Origin: Motacilla alba alba
Lineage: Eukaryota; Chordata; Aves; Passeriformes; Motacillidae
Reading direction: 5' to 3'
Assembly (NCBI RefSeq): GCF_015832195.1
Contig: NC_052018.1
Coordinates: forward strand, 26,626,115 to 26,690,114
Length of the DNA stretch: 64,000 bases
This document shows positions 60,138 to 64,000 of the stretch, piece by piece (positions within the stretch are counted from its first letter, which is position 1; each line of letters starts with the position of its first letter). The translations under genes and the position numbers were made by a program. Below the pieces are notes generated by a model. The model ran no database searches and was not told the DNA's origin. It saw nothing but the letters and a program-made list of their open reading frames with translations.

Positions 60138-62952
60138 GTAGGGTAATAGCAAAATGGAAAGCTAAATTCTGTCATGACAGCTCAGGAACTGGAATAATTT
60201 TTTCTCCCGTGCTTGTAACTCCTAAGACTAAGTGGTCTAACAAACCTGATGTTTTAAGCAGGGTGGGGGGAAGATTTGAACTTTGCTCAGAATGCTTTTA
60301 GTGAAGTATGTAGCTTTGCAAACCACAAAGCTTTATGTTCCTTTAAGATGAATGATCATTTGGAGATGGACTACTTGATTAATCAATATTTATCAGGATC
60401 TGATTTTAAAAGAAAAAAGTCTGATGCAACATAACCAAACTTAGTCTGCACATAAGAGTATGTTTGAAGAAAAGCCTAAAGTATGTGGTGTTAGCACACA
60501 AGTTTTTAGTCATTTCAGCTTTCTGTGTCTCTGCAGGATGGCAAGCATTTGCATGAGTTTTGTTACTGAGAATTTTGGAATGAGTTACTAAGTTAGCTTA
60601 TTGAAAAAATTAAATGGTTAAGTGAAGCTAGTTTACTTACTCTTACAGCATTTTTTTTTTCCACTCCTTAGGAACTTAAGAAGTACGGTGTTACCACAGT
60701 GGTAAGAGTGTGTGAAGCTACTTATGACACTGCTCCGGTGGAAAAAGAAGGCATTCAGGTTTTGGTAAGTAGTGTAGAAGCAGAGTTTGAAACCAATGCA
60801 TTTTGCTGTTCACTCTACCCCCTTCCCTCCAAAAAAAGATTATTTGACACCACTTTATTAACTTTGAGTGTATTCCAGCAACTGATGGAGGAAAAAGATG
60901 TGGAGATACCTTTTCTTGTCAGAAAAAGAAAAGTTCAGTTTTGAGCTAAATCATGTGTTCGATGAAAACTGATTGAGAGGAATCTATTTGTAATATTGCT
61001 GTAGTTAGACTATTAGAAAATTGTAGGTTTGAGTGTTTCCTCAGCTGTCAGCTCTTTGTCCATTGTGTCCCCTTCTTTTTTTTGCCTGTTCATACAGCTT
61101 GCAAGAATTCTGTCTTTTTGTGTTTGTCACCCTGTGTTCTAGGACTGGCCCTTTGATGACGGTGCTCCACCATCCAACCAGATTGTTGATGATTGGCTAA
61201 ACCTCCTTAAAGTTAAATTTCGTGAAGAACCTGGTTGTTGTATTGCTGTACACTGTGTTGCTGGTCTTGGAAGGTGGGTGAAGTTTTAAAGATTTGTTGA
61301 CTTGTCATCCCTCACCAGACTTGTTAATATCTAGTGCAAAAGTTTACTTGAGGCAAATGTAAAATAGTCATGTATTCAGTATTGGAATGACCTCACGCCT
61401 AAAAGTAGTTATGATGGCAGGAAACTATTGTACATATTTATTAAAGATCTTTAGGTCAAGAGACGATGCTTTGGTCAAAGCTCTCACAAAGTCTACAGAA
61501 TTAAGCTAACAAGTAAATTATTGTACCAAGTATGTTGATGAGTGCCCCATGGAGATTTTTTGTCTGTTTTTCCCTAATAGATTTGGGGTTTTGTGACTTG
61601 TCTGCTTTCTCTCCATCTCCATTTCAGCAGTATTGCCAGTCTCCTTGAACCAAGGGCATTGTAACTGTTAACCACAAACAAGTGGGTGGTTCTGGCACAT
61701 CAAGACCAGCTTTCGTCCACAACCTATCTGGGGGATGAAAAGTGTTTTTAAAAGTCCCAGAGCTGTTTGTCTCATTTCTAAGTGACATGAAAATTTTTAG
61801 TGATATTGCTAAATATTCTCCTCTTAGTCCTGTTCCTTCTGTCTACTGCCACTACCTTGAATAGAGTTCCAAGAGTTGTGAGAAAATAATGGTTTTTCTG
61901 CTGTTCTAAACTACGTGGGAACTAGATCTGTTTAAAAAGGAGCTGTTACATTCTTGCCATGGATTTCAGCATGTCCAGTATAAAATGGAGGTTTGTGGTC
62001 TTGTCCATAAGCCTGGCTTATCCACTGCATTACATAACAAATTCACTGTAGTGAACTTTGTAGATGAATGTTAGTAGAATGTTGCCACAAGTCCTCTTCT
62101 GCTGCTTAGAATGATACTGGTTGGTTTTTTCCTCAAAACAGGGCAGTTAATTAGTTGAAGACAGTCCTAGCTTTCTGTCATGTAAGTTTCATTTTAAATC
62201 CCTGAACATACAAATCCATTTAAAGTTACTACTACATGCACACTGTTGCTAGCGTGTAGCGTGAGGTTTCGTCTTGTGGGTTTTTTGGTTTGTGGTTTTT
62301 TTTTAGTTATAAATTACTAATATATTTGAGTGTGATTTAAGTCAAGCTTTTGTAACTGAAAATTTATTCTGTCAGAGGAGCACCATGGCAAACAAAGAAA
62401 TCCTCAGGGGAGTGTAGCAGTCTGTGGATTGCATCTGTTCCTAAAACTTGTGACACTAGTTGTAGGATTTGTCACTTCTTACTGAACTCGACCTCTCTTC
62501 TAACTTTTGTTTTGGCATCCTGACTGCTTCTAATGATGATTTATTTTGGAGAATAAAAACTCATATGTAACTCTACCTCAGAATCAATCGATTTGAAACA
62601 AATGGTTAAAGATTATTTGCATTTTATTTCTGTTGTCCTCTTGTGTACCTGAAGTCAGATGAACAAAGCTAAGGTTGACCAGAGTTAATTTAAACCCCTA
62701 TTTAATGAGAATGGCTAACTCAAAACCAGGCGATATTATGTCTCAGTGAGTGTAGGAATGCCTTCTGCCTTTTCTGCTTTCCCAGTGAAGAAACATCATA
62801 TATGCAAAAAAACAAAGTAAATTGCTTTTCTGAGTATGCTTTGACAAAAGCTAAACTGAATTTTTTTTTTTAACCAGAGCTCCAGTCTTAGTTGCTCTTG
62901 CACTGATAGAATGTGGAATGAAGTATGAAGATGCAGTGCAGTTCATAAGACA
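58985..62952 (+). CDS. PTP4A1: Protein tyrosine phosphatase type IVA 1 (PRL-1), exons 2-5, 3' end outside window
   Basis: PRL-1 is a small dual-specificity-type phosphatase, C-terminally prenylated in known orthologues, that associates with membranes and binds CNNM magnesium transporters. The four coding segments are 58985-59089, 60672-60764, 61143-61273 and 62878-62952, giving 134 codons plus two bases of about 173 expected. The start [17 protein letters not shown] marks PTP4A1 (PTP4A2 starts at MNRP). Visible active-site residues are D72 in WPFDDG, the signature HCVAGLGR with nucleophile C104 and R110, and the PRL-typical A111 after it; C49, the redox partner of C104, is also present. The start context is strong (A at -3, G at +4). 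The last exon, with the polybasic tail and CAAX box, lies beyond the right edge. All splice sites are GT-AG and no frame damage is seen, so the gene looks intact. Confidence 0.96.
59090..60671 (+). other. PTP4A1: PTP4A1 intron 2
   Basis: 1.58 kb, GTAAGG to CTCCTTAG. It contains a 41-bp T run listed separately. The segment around 59875-59985 is less AT-rich than the rest but has no clear exon structure. Confidence 0.9.
60094..60134. repeat. T homopolymer, 41 bp, in intron 2
   Basis: An uninterrupted run of 41 T in the given sequence. Runs of this length are unstable and are often miscounted in assemblies. Confidence 0.9.
60672..60764 (+). CDS. PTP4A1: PTP4A1 coding exon 3 (codons 36-66)
   Basis: Encodes [19 protein letters not shown] ... 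GIQVL, including C49. Phase 0 at both ends; acceptor CTTAG|GAA, donor TTG|GTAAGT. Residues A57-P58 ([10 protein letters not shown]) resemble PTP4A2 rather than human PTP4A1 (TL) as I recall them. Confidence 0.96.
60765..61142 (+). other. PTP4A1: PTP4A1 intron 3
   Basis: A short 378-bp intron, GTAAGT to TTCTAG, with nothing else visible in it. Confidence 0.93.
61143..61273 (+). CDS. PTP4A1: PTP4A1 coding exon 4 (codons 67-110, catalytic core)
   Basis: Encodes the general-acid loop DWPFDDG (D72) and the P-loop start AVHCVAGLG (C104). The exon ends two bases into the codon for R110, so the catalytic arginine codon is split AG|A by intron 4. The donor is AG|GTGGGT, weaker than the others. Confidence 0.96.
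61274..62877 (+). other. PTP4A1: PTP4A1 intron 4
   Basis: 1.6 kb, GTGGGT to a T-rich tract and AACCAG at 62872-62877. No repeat or other gene recognised. Confidence 0.92.
62878..62952 (+). CDS. PTP4A1: PTP4A1 coding exon 5 (end of codon 110 to 134, plus two bases)
   Basis: Completes R110 and encodes [20 protein letters not shown] and then QFIR. The donor is CA|GTAAGT, leaving phase 2. The next codon is probably Gln (CAG) as in orthologues, completed in the exon outside the window. Confidence 0.95.
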
Positions 62953-64000
62953 GTAAGTGTGACACTAACATGTAGCTGTTCCTAAGATTCAGTTTGTTGG
63001 TACATCCTTGGCCCTGAAGGAAATTCTGAATTGTCTTTGATGCCTTTTTTTTGGTAAGGTGTTTAATTTAGTACATCTGAAATTGTATTGCATACAGTCA
63101 GTGTTGTAGGATTTGGATCTGTGGAATGGATATTTTTCTGCTGAAACCAGAATCCATACATAATTACTTGAGGAGGTTTAAAAGAAACCAGAACAACCAT
63201 TAACAAACCCCCTAACCTTCAGTTAGATTTTCATATGTAAAATATCTCTTTATTGATTTTACATATGAACGGCAGAATACCTTTGTCTTTTCTGGTGGTC
63301 TACTGAAGGCAAATATTTCCTTGGATTTTTTAATCAATGTATGTAAGTTGGAGGAGAGCGGTTTTTAGTCTTACTATTTAAATTTCTCATGTTTTAGCTA
63401 TATTTAAAAGAAGCTGCATCCATTATAAACAGTAACAAAACACTTCTTGCATAATTGCCTGGCCTTCGAAGAATTAAATTCAGCTTGTACTGGTTGTATA
63501 TGAAATGAGGAATAGGTAGCCAGGTACATACTCCAGTCAGCCAACATGTACCTTTCTTTCACAAACATACAGTTTGAGAAAACAAAGGAAGCTCAATTTC
63601 TGTTCAGCATCTTTATTATGGGGACTTTAAATGTTTATGCACTTTCTTACTTTTGTCATATTTTTCATAATTATTTTAAGAGAATGAATAAATTTAGCTC
63701 TCAAGAAGACCATCTTGCATCTCCTCTATAGCTTCCTTTTGAAGTTTCTTCTAAAGATCTTAATGTAAAATCTCTGGCTTTTGCTTATCATAGGCTAGAA
63801 CACTGTCTAAAATGCTATGTACTCCTTTGAGCATGTGGTCCAGTGAGGTATTTGTGAAAGGAAGCTACCACCCTCTTTCCTGGCACTTAACTTCCAATTA
63901 TCCCTACTTTGGTTACAGTCTTGACTTAAAGGTGGCTTTTTCAAGTGACCTAAAAATATTTTTCTCTGGTTGGTAATATTATTTCACTGGGCAGTAGATT
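62953..64000 (+). other. PTP4A1: PTP4A1 intron 5, start only
   Basis: Starts GTAAGTGTG. No acceptor followed by the expected KRRGAF-type coding sequence occurs before the window ends, so the terminal exon lies to the right. Confidence 0.88.

Noticed and set aside
60699..60944. 81-codon ORF
   Set aside because: It is PTP4A1 exon 3 read through its donor into intron 3.
1..64000. CRISPR arrays, operons, riboswitches, tRNA or rRNA genes
   Set aside because: The sequence is vertebrate nuclear DNA; no regularly spaced repeats or recognisable tRNA/rRNA sequences were seen.

Overview
The window is vertebrate nuclear DNA, most likely from a bird and probably a songbird. The evidence is several degraded CR1 LINE copies (the dominant avian LINE), an avian-type beta-like endogenous retrovirus remnant, and a solo LTR that resembles passerine LTRs I recall. 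Everything to the left of about 50.9 kb is AT-rich and gene-poor. From 50.9 kb a sharp CpG island begins, and it opens one clear protein-coding gene on the + strand.

Layout. 1-50.9 kb: intergenic DNA with CR1 fragments at 2.8-3.9, 7.1-7.25, 11.5-13.0, 22.35-22.5 and 24.35-24.9 kb. A solo LTR with a clean target-site duplication sits inside the 11.5-13.0 kb CR1. A minus-strand retroviral fragment lies at 46.2-46.86 kb, with LTR, tRNA-Lys-type primer-binding site and an RNase H piece joined almost directly to that site. I see no exon, tRNA, rRNA or recognisable small RNA in this stretch. 50.88-52.93 kb: CpG island and promoter. 51.7-64 kb: PTP4A1 (PRL-1 phosphatase), with a non-coding first exon ending at 52014, a 6.5-kb first intron, and coding exons at 58985-59089, 60672-60764, 61143-61273 and 62878-62952. 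The last exon lies beyond the right edge. The visible coding sequence gives 134 complete codons plus two bases of the next.

The most interesting structure is the PTP4A1 leader. Splicing exon 1 to exon 2 creates an in-frame 44-codon upstream ORF that spans the junction. A proline-rich 42-codon uORF ends in an ATGA overlap with its start. Three further very short uORFs lie before the main ATG, one ending 6 nt in front of it. This fits a gene under strong translational control; a magnesium-sensitive uORF has been reported for PRL-family mRNAs (from memory).

Other notable items are a perfect 9-bp hairpin next to the retroviral AATAAA, a tandem repeat inside the solo LTR, a pair of RFX X-box-like sites in a small GC-rich patch at 6.84 kb, a forkhead-motif cluster at 37.9 kb, a 49-bp duplicated segment 1,090 bp apart at 42.7/43.8 kb, and an 18-bp-arm palindrome at 43.15 kb. 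I found no operon, CRISPR array or other prokaryote-type system.
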